Below, one piece after another: positions 8,308 to 17,221 of a stretch of DNA of 24,389 nt. Numbering within the stretch: position 1 is the first letter of the stretch; every line of letters begins with the position of its first letter. A program made the position numbers and the translations under genes. The notes under the pieces were generated by a model that did no database searches, had not been told where the DNA came from, and saw nothing but the letters and a program-made list of their open reading frames with translations. The stretch is from Bacteroidales bacterium. Lineage in GTDB: Bacteria; Bacteroidota; Bacteroidia; Bacteroidales; JAAUTT01. The stretch covers positions 1-24,389 of the forward strand of contig JANXXY010000401.1 of NCBI GenBank assembly GCA_025350365.1, written 5' to 3'.

Positions 8308-8339
8308 CAAAGTAAAAAAATTACTCGGCCAATCTCAAA
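8308..8339 (-). promoter_or_regulatory. topA promoter (Bacteroidota type)
   Basis: On the minus strand there is TTTG (8336-8339), a 20-base spacer, then TTACTTTG (8308-8315), a one-mismatch fit to TAnnTTTG. Transcription would start near 8301, leaving a leader of about 23 bases before the ATG at 8278. This excludes the longer reading frame starting at 8308. Confidence 0.6.
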
Positions 8340-8391
8340 ATTTTAAATTAAATATTATTTGCTAATTTTACGGCGCAAACTTAACAAAGCC

Positions 8392-10770
8392 ATGGCAAAT
8401 CTAAGCGATAAGCAGAAAAAATACCTTAAATATTTTTGGATTATTTTTCTTAGTCCAATAATTCTATTTGTATTGATCATTTTTTTAATATCCATGGGAT
8501 GGGTAGGTTTCATGCCCACTTTCGAAGATTTAGAGAATCCCAACCGAAATCTCGCGTCCGAAATATATTCGGATGATGGTAAAGTTCTTAGTACTTATTA
8601 TTTGGATGAAAACCGAAATGCAGTGGAATACAAAGACATTTCACCACTTGTTATTCAGGCTCTTATTGCCCGTGAAGATCATCGTTTCAGAAAACATTCC
8701 GGCATAGATGGTTGGGGTTTACTGAGGGTAATGTCTAAAACGATCCTGCTTGGAAATGAAAGACAAGGAGGTGGAAGTACCTTAACTCAACAATTGGCTA
8801 AAAACTTGTATACCCGCCAAAGTCAATATAACCGTGACACCGTTGAATATAAATTTGGCCTTTTCAAAAAAGTGGCGCTCACCATTACAAAATTTAAGGA
8901 ATGGGTTATCGCTGTAAAATTGGAGCGAAATTATTCCAAGGAAGAAATTATCACCATGTACCTAAATACAGTTCCATTTGGTGGCGAGGATTATGGTATT
9001 AAAATAGCGGCCCGAACTTATTACAATAAATCGCCCGATTCATTAAAAATTGAAGAAGCAGCCATGTTGGTAGGTATGCTGAAGGCAACTACAAAATATA
9101 ATCCAAAACGTAATCCTGAGCGTGCTTTAATCCGCCGTAACAGTGTGCTGGACAAAATGTACGAGCATGATTATATTTCCAAAGCGCAATATGACTCTGT
9201 CTCTCAAATTCCTATTGAAAAATCGCTGAATTACCAAAGCCAGGCCCAGGATGCCGGTTTAGCTCCCTATTTGCGGGAATATATCCGCATATTAATGACC
9301 AAGAAGAAACCTGAGCGGAATGATTACAATGTTTACAAAACATATCAGGAGGATTCTCTTCGATGGATGGAAGATCCTATTTATGGATGGTGTTTTAAAA
9401 ACTTAAAACCTGATGGAACACCCTATAATCTTTATAAAGATGGTTTAAAGATACGCACTACAATTAATTCGAGAATGCAGGGTTATGCTGAGAAATCATT
9501 GGTGGAACATCTTGCCAAAACGGTTCAACCGGCCTTTTATCTGGAAAAAAAAGGAAAAACGAAAGCTCCTTATGCAAACGACCGAACTGAAACGGAAATC
9601 CAGAAATGGATGTCCAATGCCATGCATCAAACTCCACGTTTCAAAAATTTGCGAAACGCAGGGTTATCTGATCCTGAGATTTTTAAGAATTTCAAAACCA
9701 AAACTGAAATGCGTGTTTTCTCTTATAAAGGAGAACGCGATACCATCATGTCCCCATGGGATTCCATTAAATATTATAAATTTTTTCTTCGGGCAAGCTT
9801 TTTGGCAGTCGATCCTCATACCGGGTATATCAAAGCCTGGGTAGGCGGACCCGATTTTCGGTATTTTAAATATAATGGAGTAATGCAGAAACGACAGGTA
9901 GGCTCTACCATCAAGCCTTTTCTCTATACTCTTGCCATGCAGGAGGGGATGAAACCATGCGATAAAATATTAAATGCCCGCGTAACCATTGAACAACCAG
10001 AATTAAATACCGAATGGAGCCCGCAAAATGCAGACGAAGGCAGATGGGATGGCAAAGAAGTAACCATGAAATTTGCTTTGGCAAACTCGTTAAATTATGT
10101 GTCGGCACGTTTAATGAAACAATACAAGCCTCAACCCATGATAGACATTATTAGAAAGATGGGTGTGAAAAGTGAAATCCCTGCCGTACCGTCTATCTGC
10201 CTTGGCACACCGGAACTTACCCTGATGGAACTTATAGGCGCATACACTACTTTTGCCAATAAAGGGGTTTATACGCAACCCATTTTTATTTCACGAATTG
10301 AAGATAAAAACGGAAATGCACTTACAACCATTAAACCTCAACAAAATGAGGCTATTAGTGAATATACCGCTTATACGATGGTAAAGATGCTTCAACAGGT
10401 GGTATTGGGTGGCACAGGGGCAAGATTGCGATATAGATTTAACCTGTTACACGAAATGGGTGGAAAAACCGGTACAACCGATAACCATTCCGACGGATGG
10501 TTTGTGGGAGTGACTCCCGATTTAGTTGCCGGAGCCTGGGTAGGCGGTGAAGAGCCAACTATTCACTTCGATCGCATGAAAAGCGGCGAAGGAGCAGCCA
10601 TGGCTTTGCCTATATTCGGTTTATTCATGCAAAAAGTATATGCCGATCCGAAAATAAATCTAAATATCGGTCCGTTTCAGGGACCCGAGGGATTTAATGT
10701 AAGCTTTGATTGTTCGATGGGCGATGTGGATCAATCCATTAGTAAAGAGAACCTGGAAGATAACTTTTAA
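8392..10770 (+). CDS. Penicillin-binding protein 1A, bifunctional transglycosylase/transpeptidase
   Basis: Class A PBP that polymerises lipid II into glycan strands and cross-links the peptides at the outer face of the inner membrane. From the ATG at 8392 (793 residues) there is a short cytoplasmic Lys-rich stretch, one membrane anchor (about 14-36), and a GT51 domain with EDHRFRKHSGID (catalytic E95), GGGSTLTQQLAKNLY, ERNYSKEEIITMYLNTVPFG and GIKIAARTYYNK. The penicillin-binding domain has all three motifs: STIK with nucleophile S505, SLN at 566-568 and KTGT at 692-695. A TTG 33 bases upstream (8359) is in frame, but it would put LLILRRKLNKA ahead of the usual start and lies where the promoter should be, so I reject it. 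It is convergent with the DUF4249 gene, with stop codons 22 bases apart. Confidence 0.96.
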   Translation: MANLSDKQKKYLKYFWIIFLSPIILFVLIIFLISMGWVGFMPTFEDLENPNRNLASEIYSDDGKVLSTYYLDENRNAVEYKDISPLVIQALIAREDHRFRKHSGIDGWGLLRVMSKTILLGNERQGGGSTLTQQLAKNLYTRQSQYNRDTVEYKFGLFKKVALTITKFKEWVIAVKLERNYSKEEIITMYLNTVPFGGEDYGIKIAARTYYNKSPDSLKIEEAAMLVGMLKATTKYNPKRNPERALIRRNSVLDKMYEHDYISKAQYDSVSQIPIEKSLNYQSQAQDAGLAPYLREYIRILMTKKKPERNDYNVYKTYQEDSLRWMEDPIYGWCFKNLKPDGTPYNLYKDGLKIRTTINSRMQGYAEKSLVEHLAKTVQPAFYLEKKGKTKAPYANDRTETEIQKWMSNAMHQTPRFKNLRNAGLSDPEIFKNFKTKTEMRVFSYKGERDTIMSPWDSIKYYKFFLRASFLAVDPHTGYIKAWVGGPDFRYFKYNGVMQKRQVGSTIKPFLYTLAMQEGMKPCDKILNARVTIEQPELNTEWSPQNADEGRWDGKEVTMKFALANSLNYVSARLMKQYKPQPMIDIIRKMGVKSEIPAVPSICLGTPELTLMELIGAYTTFANKGVYTQPIFISRIEDKNGNALTTIKPQQNEAISEYTAYTMVKMLQQVVLGGTGARLRYRFNLLHEMGGKTGTTDNHSDGWFVGVTPDLVAGAWVGGEEPTIHFDRMKSGEGAAMALPIFGLFMQKVYADPKINLNIGPFQGPEGFNVSFDCSMGDVDQSISKENLEDNF

Positions 10771-10777
10771 CAAATCG

Positions 10778-10794
10778 GGAGTACCGAATACTCT
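10778..10794. terminator. Weak hairpin between convergent genes
   Basis: GAGTA (10779-10783) and TACTC (10789-10793) pair around CCGAA, extended by a G-T pair; the second arm overlaps the TAG of the DUF4249 gene. A competing TCGG/CCGA stem (10775-10787) overlaps it. With only 22 bases between the two stop codons this is the only candidate for stopping both transcripts, but there is no long T-tract on either side. Confidence 0.25.
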
Positions 10795-11611
10795 ATTTGA
10801 TAATGATCATTTTTTCGCTTACCGCGAATGCCCCAAAATATCCCAGTGCACCATTGGTTAAGTTTGTGGTTGGGTTGGCCGGTGTGGAAGACGAACCACC
10901 AAAACCACCCCCAGTGATAGTACGAAAGGTATTATAATGTGCATATACTTGTTTATCTATACTATAAAGCTTAACACGAATGGTGTCATTCATCTCAAAA
11001 CGCTCACCATCTGACCGAAAACCATTCAAATTAACTGATTCGTGTTTCCCGTCCGAATATTTATCATTGCGTATTCGGATTGTTTTCTCATCGGGAAACA
11101 ATTTGTTGTTCCGGTAAACTTCTATTTTATAAAAGTTATCGATACCTACCGGATCGGAATAATTCAGGGTGACCTCATATCCCGCTTTTGATCGAAGCGA
11201 TTTTTCCATAAACTCAAAGATGAGAGAATCAATAACCACTAAATTTGGCATTGTACTCATTGCCGAATAAGTAATTCCGTCAATCACCACATTTAAAGTA
11301 TAGGTTGCTCCCTGTATTCCTTGAGTTTGATTCGTCCGGTATTGCCCCGAATCGATTTGTACAAGGGTTTCTTTCATACTATTATTGGTAGTAATCTCAA
11401 CGTTTGCTTTGGTAACTTTCGGGACAATCCCCGGTTTGAAATAATCTACTGATTTTGTTACCGTTACTTTCCCCGGCACATCCTCATTGGTAATCATACC
11501 CTCAATGATGATGCTTTCCGATGATGAATCTAATTTCACATCAATTACATCTTCACATGAATAACACATCACGGCAAGTGAAAATACCCCTATAATTTTC
11601 AATACGTTCAT
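10793..11611 (-). CDS. DUF4249 family lipoprotein, partner of TonB-dependent receptor
   Basis: A 272-residue lipoprotein with signal peptide and lipobox ending CYSC at about residue 19, followed by acidic residues (CEDVIDVKLD), the pattern often seen in Bacteroidota lipoproteins sent to the cell surface. The core is beta-rich, with ESIIIEGMITNED and GKVTVTKSVDYF, GATYTLNVVIDGITYSA (about 100-116) and a C-terminal GGGFGGSSSTPANPTTNLT then GALGYFGAFAVSE; this Gly/Pro/Asn-rich segment before GxLGYFGA is characteristic of DUF4249. Members are nearly always encoded next to a TonB-dependent receptor, in the position SusD occupies in other loci, and probably act as its surface accessory protein. Here the receptor ends 5 bases upstream. 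The ligand is unknown; no SusD-like, sensor or sigma/anti-sigma genes accompany the pair. Confidence 0.87.
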   Translation of the reverse strand: MNVLKIIGVFSLAVMCYSCEDVIDVKLDSSSESIIIEGMITNEDVPGKVTVTKSVDYFKPGIVPKVTKANVEITTNNSMKETLVQIDSGQYRTNQTQGIQGATYTLNVVIDGITYSAMSTMPNLVVIDSLIFEFMEKSLRSKAGYEVTLNYSDPVGIDNFYKIEVYRNNKLFPDEKTIRIRNDKYSDGKHESVNLNGFRSDGERFEMNDTIRVKLYSIDKQVYAHYNTFRTITGGGFGGSSSTPANPTTNLTNGALGYFGAFAVSEKMIIIK

Positions 11612-11616
11612 GTCTA

Positions 11617-13935
11617 TCAGAATTTAAAATTATAAGTAACAGATGGAATAAATGTGAACAACGATGTTCGAACGGCCTGTGTTTCGTTTGGATTATCCGG
11701 GTTTTCACGAAATGTGATGGTGTAGGCATTTCTGCGTCCATACGTATTGTAAACTGAGAAGGTCCAGCTCGATTCGAATTTTTTCGTTTTCTTTCTTATA
11801 CAAGTAGCTCCAATATCAAGCCTGTGATAATCTGGCATCCGATACCCATTCCGGTTGGTATATTTAGGCACCCACTGATTGTTTTCGTAATATTTCCCAT
11901 TTGGGAAAGTAACCGCATCACCAGTGTAATAAACCCATGTTGCGGAAAACGACCATTTTTTACCGGCATCGTACATGGCTACCACCGAAACATCGTGACG
12001 GCGATCCTGACGAGCCGGAAAAACCTTGTCATCATTAATATCGGCAAATATTCGGTCGGTTCTTGATAGTGTATATCCAACCCAACCCTGCAGTTTTCCG
12101 TAGTTTTTCTTTATCAGGAATTCAGCGCCATAGGACTTTCCATTGCCAAAAACTAATTGCGATTCCACATATTTATTAAGCAGGATATCTGCACCATTTT
12201 TATAATCAATCAGGTTAGTCATATTCTTGTAATATACTTCAATGGATGTTTCAATCTGATTGTCCTTGAAGTTACGGAAATATCCCAAAGAAACCTGGTC
12301 GGATTGTTGCGGCGCAATAATTTTACTGCTTGGGATCCAAATGTCAAACGGGCTGCCCGATGTTGAATTAGACAATAAATGCAGGTATTGGGTATTTCTG
12401 GAATAAGATGCTTTTAATGAATTCCTGGGTGATAGTATAAAGTTCGCTGAAACACGCGGCTCTATATGACCATAGCTGGTTATTAATTGGTTATTAGAAT
12501 ATGTTTTAGTAGATGTAACATTTCCTTCATCATCAAAGCTGTAAACATCAGTTGCACCCAGTTCCGAAAACATCGAATACCGTAATCCATAATTCACTTT
12601 CAGTTGCGAGCCAAATGATTGTTCGTTTTGAACATACAGCCCACTTTCTATTCCCTTCTTCTTTGGTAAAAAAATGCTGTTGAAATTGCTACTTCCGCTT
12701 GCAGACAATTCGCCCGGAGCAAAATTATGCTGAATGATGTTGATCCCGAATTTTAATGTATTTTGTGGATTGAGATATAGCTGGTAATCCTGCTTAATAT
12801 TGAGGTTTTTAATGTTCGATTTAATGCTGTTGCTATTATTTCCGATATTGATAAAATAATCAAAACTACTTGCAATGAATGATGTATTTAAAAATAATTT
12901 GTTGTTAAAGATATGGTTCCAACGTATCGTACCAGTTTTATTTCCCCAATTGAAGCCAATTTGCTGACCAAAATTAAATGCATCGCGACCCAAATAACCG
13001 GAAATAAATATTCGATCCTTTTCGGTGATCCTGTAGTTTGCTTTCGCATTCAAATCATAAAAATATAAACCTGTTTTATTGAGGGTGCTATCCGGCGATA
13101 ATTTCAAAAATACATCAGCATAAGTTCTTCTTGCACTTATGATGAACGATCCGCGATCCTTCACTATCGGACCTTCTACAGTTAATCTCGACGAGATAAG
13201 TCCAATACCACCTGAAACGCCTATTTTCTTGTTGTTACCATCTTTCATTTTCACATCAAGTACGGAGGATAGTCTGCCACCATATTGTGCCGGCACATCG
13301 CCTTTGTATAAGCTAACATCTTTGATGGCATCTGAATTAAATACAGAAAAGAATCCCAGTAGATGAGACGCGTTGTAAACCGGAGCTTCATCAAGCAACA
13401 CCAGATTTTGATCAGTTGTTCCGCCCCGAACATAAAAACCACTACTACCTTCCCCTGCAGACTTAACGCCAGGCAATAATTGCAATGTCTTCAGAATATC
13501 CTGCTCACCAAGCAAAACCGGCAGCGTTCTAATCTTACTAACTTCCAGTCGCTGAACCCCCATTTCAGTAGAGGTAATATTTTTATTCACGGATTCTGCA
13601 TTTATCACAACCTCTTTAATGTTGGTAGCTTTTTCTGCAAGTTCAATTTTTAATTGCTTATCAGTGTCCAGATGAACTTTTTCTTCCTTATTCTCAAATC
13701 CAATACTACTGAAAACTACGGTATAATCGCCATTTGGTAAGGTGATGGAATAAAAACCGTATTGGTTGGATGCTGTACCTGTCTTTAACTCCCTGATAAT
13801 TACCGATGCCCCAATAATCTCTTCTCCATTTGTCGCGCTTTTAATTGTTCCGCTTATGATATGTTTGGATTGCGCGACGGCAAAGCCAATGGTTAATAAC
13901 ATCACTACCAAAAAACTTTCTATAAATTTGTACAT
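11617..13935 (-). CDS. TonB-dependent outer-membrane receptor with carboxypeptidase-regulatory-like N-domain
   Basis: A 772-residue outer-membrane active transporter powered through TonB. A signal peptide (1 to about 21, ending AVAQ) is followed by a CarboxypepD_reg-like beta-sandwich (about 25-110: HIISGTIKSATNGEEIIGASVII, QYGFYSITLPNGDYTVVFSSIGF), then a plug domain (about 125-235) with LPVLLGEQDILKTLQLLPGV, SGFYVRGGTTDQNLVLLDEAPVYN and GDVPAQYGGRLSSVLDVKMKDG. The rest is a 22-stranded barrel with recurrent aromatic strands, ending in an aromatic residue (TYNFKF), as barrel-assembly signals do. It is shorter than SusC-type receptors (about 1000 residues) and is of the class paired with DUF4249. 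It probably forms a two-gene transcript with that lipoprotein 5 bases downstream. Substrate cannot be told from sequence. Confidence 0.94.
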   Translation of the reverse strand: MYKFIESFLVVMLLTIGFAVAQSKHIISGTIKSATNGEEIIGASVIIRELKTGTASNQYGFYSITLPNGDYTVVFSSIGFENKEEKVHLDTDKQLKIELAEKATNIKEVVINAESVNKNITSTEMGVQRLEVSKIRTLPVLLGEQDILKTLQLLPGVKSAGEGSSGFYVRGGTTDQNLVLLDEAPVYNASHLLGFFSVFNSDAIKDVSLYKGDVPAQYGGRLSSVLDVKMKDGNNKKIGVSGGIGLISSRLTVEGPIVKDRGSFIISARRTYADVFLKLSPDSTLNKTGLYFYDLNAKANYRITEKDRIFISGYLGRDAFNFGQQIGFNWGNKTGTIRWNHIFNNKLFLNTSFIASSFDYFINIGNNSNSIKSNIKNLNIKQDYQLYLNPQNTLKFGINIIQHNFAPGELSASGSSNFNSIFLPKKKGIESGLYVQNEQSFGSQLKVNYGLRYSMFSELGATDVYSFDDEGNVTSTKTYSNNQLITSYGHIEPRVSANFILSPRNSLKASYSRNTQYLHLLSNSTSGSPFDIWIPSSKIIAPQQSDQVSLGYFRNFKDNQIETSIEVYYKNMTNLIDYKNGADILLNKYVESQLVFGNGKSYGAEFLIKKNYGKLQGWVGYTLSRTDRIFADINDDKVFPARQDRRHDVSVVAMYDAGKKWSFSATWVYYTGDAVTFPNGKYYENNQWVPKYTNRNGYRMPDYHRLDIGATCIRKKTKKFESSWTFSVYNTYGRRNAYTITFRENPDNPNETQAVRTSLFTFIPSVTYNFKF

Positions 13936-14088
13936 CCTAAAATAAAATTTGCAATAACATTTATCTAATTTTCAATAAGTAACAATAATTAATCCAGTAT
14001 GTTTAATCTTTGATTTTACTCCAGAAAAATTACCTCCGCATTGGATTATTTGGCTACCCTCAAAGTTTCGTGAAGATTTAAACTTTCC

Positions 14089-14119
14089 CAAATGTAAACC
14101 AAAGTGAAGGAGCCTGAAA
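14089..14119 (-). promoter_or_regulatory. Candidate promoter of the TonB-dependent receptor/DUF4249 pair
   Basis: The minus strand reads TACATTTG (14089-14096), a full match to TAnnTTTG, with TTTC (one mismatch to TTTG) 19 bases upstream at 14116-14119. Transcription would start near 14085 and leave a leader of about 150 bases before the ATG at 13935, long enough to carry control elements, although no clear riboswitch fold was recognised. Confidence 0.4.
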
Positions 14120-14202
14120 GTAAAATATACCATCGTAACTATTTAACCATGAAATAAAGATAACCATCTACCAACGGTTAAAAAATAACCAGTTAAACAA
14201 CA

Positions 14203-14224
14203 AAATAAAAAAACCGGAGTTTTT
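14203..14224 (-). terminator. Intrinsic terminator of the five-gene envelope cluster
   Basis: On the minus strand AAAAAC (14219-14224) pairs with GTTTTT (14209-14214) around TCCG, and the second arm runs on into TTTATTTTG. It lies 30 bases past the stop of the yfhO-type gene. The A-rich arm, CG loop and T-run are the usual shape of Bacteroidota terminators. Confidence 0.7.
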
Positions 14225-14254
14225 GTTTCACGGGCATTTTAAAAAGAAGAAATC

Positions 14255-16900
14255 TTACTTTTTTTTCATCTGATAAATTCCAAACCCACAAGCTCCAAGT
14301 AATAACATCAATAAAAGGATAGAACTGGCAACGGATACTTTTTCTCCTATTATATATGATGATGGTTCGAAACGGAATTCGATTTTGTGTTCACCAGCCG
14401 GAACCGACATTGCCCGAAGCAAATAGTTAGCTGTAAAATACGATGCTATCTTTCCGTCAATATATACATTCCACCCTTTTGGATAATAAATTTCAGAAAA
14501 AACTGCCACCTGCACGGTATTCGCTTTGCTCTTATACACCAGTTGATTCGGTTTGTAAGATTCCAATTTAATAGAAGCTGTTGAGTCGTACTTAAATACC
14601 TGCACATCTGCCTTATACCGTTCGTTAACCACTGCCGTCGATCGAAGATTCTCCTTTCCAAGAGACAACATTTCATCGTTGGCGCTCGATTCAAATTTCA
14701 CCTCTTTCACAAACCAACAATTGCCATTGGTAGTATTATTAGCTAAAGGAGGTGTATTTTGCGAATAAATAATATATTTGGTATTCAACATATTCAATAC
14801 CGGTAAACTATCGCGTAGCAACATGTTTAATCGTTCATTGGTAATAGTGCTGTCGCGTAAACTGTTTTCGATGGTTTGAAGTTCGCCAAACAGGTAAAAA
14901 CCTATGAGTTCGTCGTATTTCTTTAGTTTTGCACCGTGGTATCCGCCAATAGACTTATGATAATAAGATATTTCGCCATTGCTAAATGGATTCTCACGAG
15001 TAAAAACACGGTAATCTGTGGCAAAGCCTAGTTCTCTGAATGTAAGCTTTTCTTTCTCGATATCAACATTCTTTTCTTTGGTTTTCGTTAAGGCCTCACT
15101 CACTGCAACCTCAATCTTTTTACCTAATTCAGGATTGTTTTGTACCTCGTTATTCAATATAAAATTATCGGCGACAGAAGCCCGGTATGGGTTGCCGGAT
15201 CGCTGTTTTTCAACCCACATTTTGTATCCCTTCCCTGCATTATCGTTATTCAGGTAACGTTTGTCAACAATCCATAAATCCAACAAAACCAAAATGCCCA
15301 GGGTAACAATAAAATAATTCTTTTTAACTTTTCCGGCCACGAAAAAATAAATCAATCCGCTAATAAACAGAGTAAAAAAAAGACTTCGCATCACATCTTT
15401 TTTGAAGATGGCTATACGGGCATTTTCTAATTCGGAAACAAACATATTAAACTGATTCAGATATTCCTGGTTGCCTTTAGATGCTGAAAGTTGGTTACTA
15501 AAGCTCTGTGCTTCCGCCGAACTCTGAAAATCAAAAAAAGTGGATGGCAAAATATAAAACAACACTAATAAACCATTTACTGCCAATAAGGTGTATAATA
15601 ATTTCTTTTTATTGATTTGGGTTTCAAACATCTCCTTAACAAATAATAGTCCAATAAATGGAAATGATATCTGTAATAAAATCATTATCATTTTAGTATC
15701 CCTAAATTTATTAAACCAGGGAAAATGCTCAATGAAATACTGAAGAATGCTGCCGTATTTCCATGATAATAATACAGCTAGTGCTGAGGCTCCTAAAAAG
15801 GCCCATTTAATCGGATCTCTGATAAATACCATCCCGAGGATAAAAAGAAGGAAAATAGAAGCCCCAAAATAAAAGGCGCCACCTGAACTGGCTTGCTCAC
15901 CCCAGTAGGAAGGATATTGCGCTATATACTCCCGAAACTGGGGGTTCACATCTTTCATTATCTCTTTTTTATTGCCAATGTAGTTGTTAGCTCCGCCTTT
16001 CACATCGGGGATAACAGCTGACCAAACTTCGCCATAACCCATACTATATTGTGTGATATAGTTTGCCTCAAGTGCATCTATCGGCGCTTCTTTCTGAGCC
16101 AAAGCAGAACGGGATGAAATGGTTAGCTCTGATTTACCACGGGTTGAATATTTTCCATACTCATAGGTAGTGTACAAATTAGAAAACGAAGGGAGAATTC
16201 CGATAATAGCCGCAGCAAACAGTACAAGCGATGTTTTAGTAAATTTTAAGTATAGTTTATTCTTTACATGAATAATAAGTTCCACAATCACAATCGCCCC
16301 AATAAGAAACAGGCTGTAATAAGTCATTTGTAAGTGGTTGGCCGAAATTTGCAGGCAAAGGAAAAAGCTGAGTAAAATTGCTCCCATCCATAGGTTCTTC
16401 CGATATGCCAGCAGAATACTTCCAATCACCATTGGTAATAAGGCAATTGCATGTACCTTTGAATTATGTCCTGTTCCCAGATAAAGCATATTGATGGAGG
16501 CAAACCCAAAAGCAATAGCGCCAATGATACTCAACCAAGGACTTACTCCAAAACATAAAAGCAAAATGTAAAAGGATATCATGGCTAAAACAACATATCC
16601 AATAGGCCTATACAGTGGTTTTAAAATCAGGATGTTTTCAATAGGCGTTACATAATTCGGATGAATTGTGGAGATTTGATAAGTCGGCATGCCTCCAAAC
16701 ATCGAATTGGTCCATAATGGTTCGGAACCAAATTTCTCACGATAATCTGCAGTTTCCTTACTTGCACCAATAAATTGATCTGTATCACTCTGATGCAATT
16801 GGTAACCCTCCAATTGCGGATAAAAATATGTTGCGGCAATAACAATAAACATCACAACCGCAATCACATGCGGTACAAGACTTTTTAATTTATCCAGCAT
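14255..16900 (-). CDS. YfhO-family multi-pass membrane protein
   Basis: An 881-residue integral membrane protein of the YfhO family, whose Gram-positive members act in glycosylating cell-envelope polymers and have a GT-C-like glycosyltransferase architecture; the role in Bacteroidota is not established. A first membrane helix (about 11-28) precedes a conserved extracytoplasmic loop (HQSDTDQFIGASKETADYRE, then WTNSMFGGMPTYQI), typical of the family and containing acidic residues that could be catalytic. About eleven more helices follow up to about residue 545, then a soluble beta-rich domain (about 560-845) with the family motif FSEIYYPKGWNVYIDGK, and a final helix plus KKK tail. There is no recognisable donor-binding motif. 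Last gene of a five-gene same-strand run, 23 bases after the DUF4834 gene and followed by a terminator. Confidence 0.9.
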   Translation of the reverse strand: MLDKLKSLVPHVIAVVMFIVIAATYFYPQLEGYQLHQSDTDQFIGASKETADYREKFGSEPLWTNSMFGGMPTYQISTIHPNYVTPIENILILKPLYRPIGYVVLAMISFYILLLCFGVSPWLSIIGAIAFGFASINMLYLGTGHNSKVHAIALLPMVIGSILLAYRKNLWMGAILLSFFLCLQISANHLQMTYYSLFLIGAIVIVELIIHVKNKLYLKFTKTSLVLFAAAIIGILPSFSNLYTTYEYGKYSTRGKSELTISSRSALAQKEAPIDALEANYITQYSMGYGEVWSAVIPDVKGGANNYIGNKKEIMKDVNPQFREYIAQYPSYWGEQASSGGAFYFGASIFLLFILGMVFIRDPIKWAFLGASALAVLLSWKYGSILQYFIEHFPWFNKFRDTKMIMILLQISFPFIGLLFVKEMFETQINKKKLLYTLLAVNGLLVLFYILPSTFFDFQSSAEAQSFSNQLSASKGNQEYLNQFNMFVSELENARIAIFKKDVMRSLFFTLFISGLIYFFVAGKVKKNYFIVTLGILVLLDLWIVDKRYLNNDNAGKGYKMWVEKQRSGNPYRASVADNFILNNEVQNNPELGKKIEVAVSEALTKTKEKNVDIEKEKLTFRELGFATDYRVFTRENPFSNGEISYYHKSIGGYHGAKLKKYDELIGFYLFGELQTIENSLRDSTITNERLNMLLRDSLPVLNMLNTKYIIYSQNTPPLANNTTNGNCWFVKEVKFESSANDEMLSLGKENLRSTAVVNERYKADVQVFKYDSTASIKLESYKPNQLVYKSKANTVQVAVFSEIYYPKGWNVYIDGKIASYFTANYLLRAMSVPAGEHKIEFRFEPSSYIIGEKVSVASSILLLMLLLGACGFGIYQMKKK

Positions 16901-16923
16901 AAAAATAGTTTTGAGGGATTTGG

Positions 16924-17184
16924 TTAGTTATTTATTTCTTCAAAATCGACGTAATCACCTGTATTTTTTGAAATTTTTTTCTTACTGTCCGATGGGGTAT
17001 CGATAGTAACTTCGCCCTCGCGACGTGGCGTTGGATTATTATCTGTTGTTGCGTTACGATTCATATGGGAAACTTTTTTCTCAACAAAATTCCCAAGCAG
17101 AATTGGAAATACATACCGCGAAAGAAACCGGATAACAATATATACGGTAGCGAATATTAAGAGTGTTCTGAATAATCCAACCAT
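16924..17184 (-). CDS. DUF4834 family small membrane protein
   Basis: An 86-residue protein with one N-terminal membrane segment (about 4-31, FRTLLIFATVYIVIRFLSRY) followed by a charged, probably cytoplasmic tail ending GDYVDFEEINN. The short hydrophobic N-terminus and the G(D/E)YVDFEE-type C-terminal signature fit DUF4834, a family of Bacteroidota with no known function. The middle (about 42-70) is low complexity: Asn, Thr, Pro, Arg and Lys. It sits 37 bases after the DUF5723 gene and 23 before the yfhO-type gene, so co-expression is likely. Its size and single anchor suggest an accessory or assembly factor; that is inference. Confidence 0.8.
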   Translation of the reverse strand: MVGLFRTLLIFATVYIVIRFLSRYVFPILLGNFVEKKVSHMNRNATTDNNPTPRREGEVTIDTPSDSKKKISKNTGDYVDFEEINN

Positions 17185-17221
17185 GACTAGTGAAAATTTC
17201 CGCTAAGGTATTGATTTTTTA

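Larger units (their letters stand above)
13936..14254. other. 319-base intergenic region between yfhO-type gene and receptor gene
   Basis: Non-coding. The right end carries the terminator of the five-gene cluster (14203-14224); a second small hairpin, GGTTA/TAACC around five A (14176-14190), follows it. TAACCA occurs three times (14144, 14161, 14186) without regular spacing. A -7-type box for the receptor gene lies at 14089-14096. The 13936-14080 part is AT-rich leader without visible structure. Confidence 0.6.

Noticed and set aside
8359..8391. TTG start 11 codons upstream for the penicillin-binding protein
   Set aside because: It would add LLILRRKLNK before a normal class A PBP N-terminus and occupies the short divergent promoter gap; the ATG at 8392 is preferred.
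14144..14192. Three TAACCA motifs as a possible operator array
   Set aside because: Spacing is irregular, the motif is short in AT-rich DNA, and one copy is part of a small hairpin downstream of a terminator.
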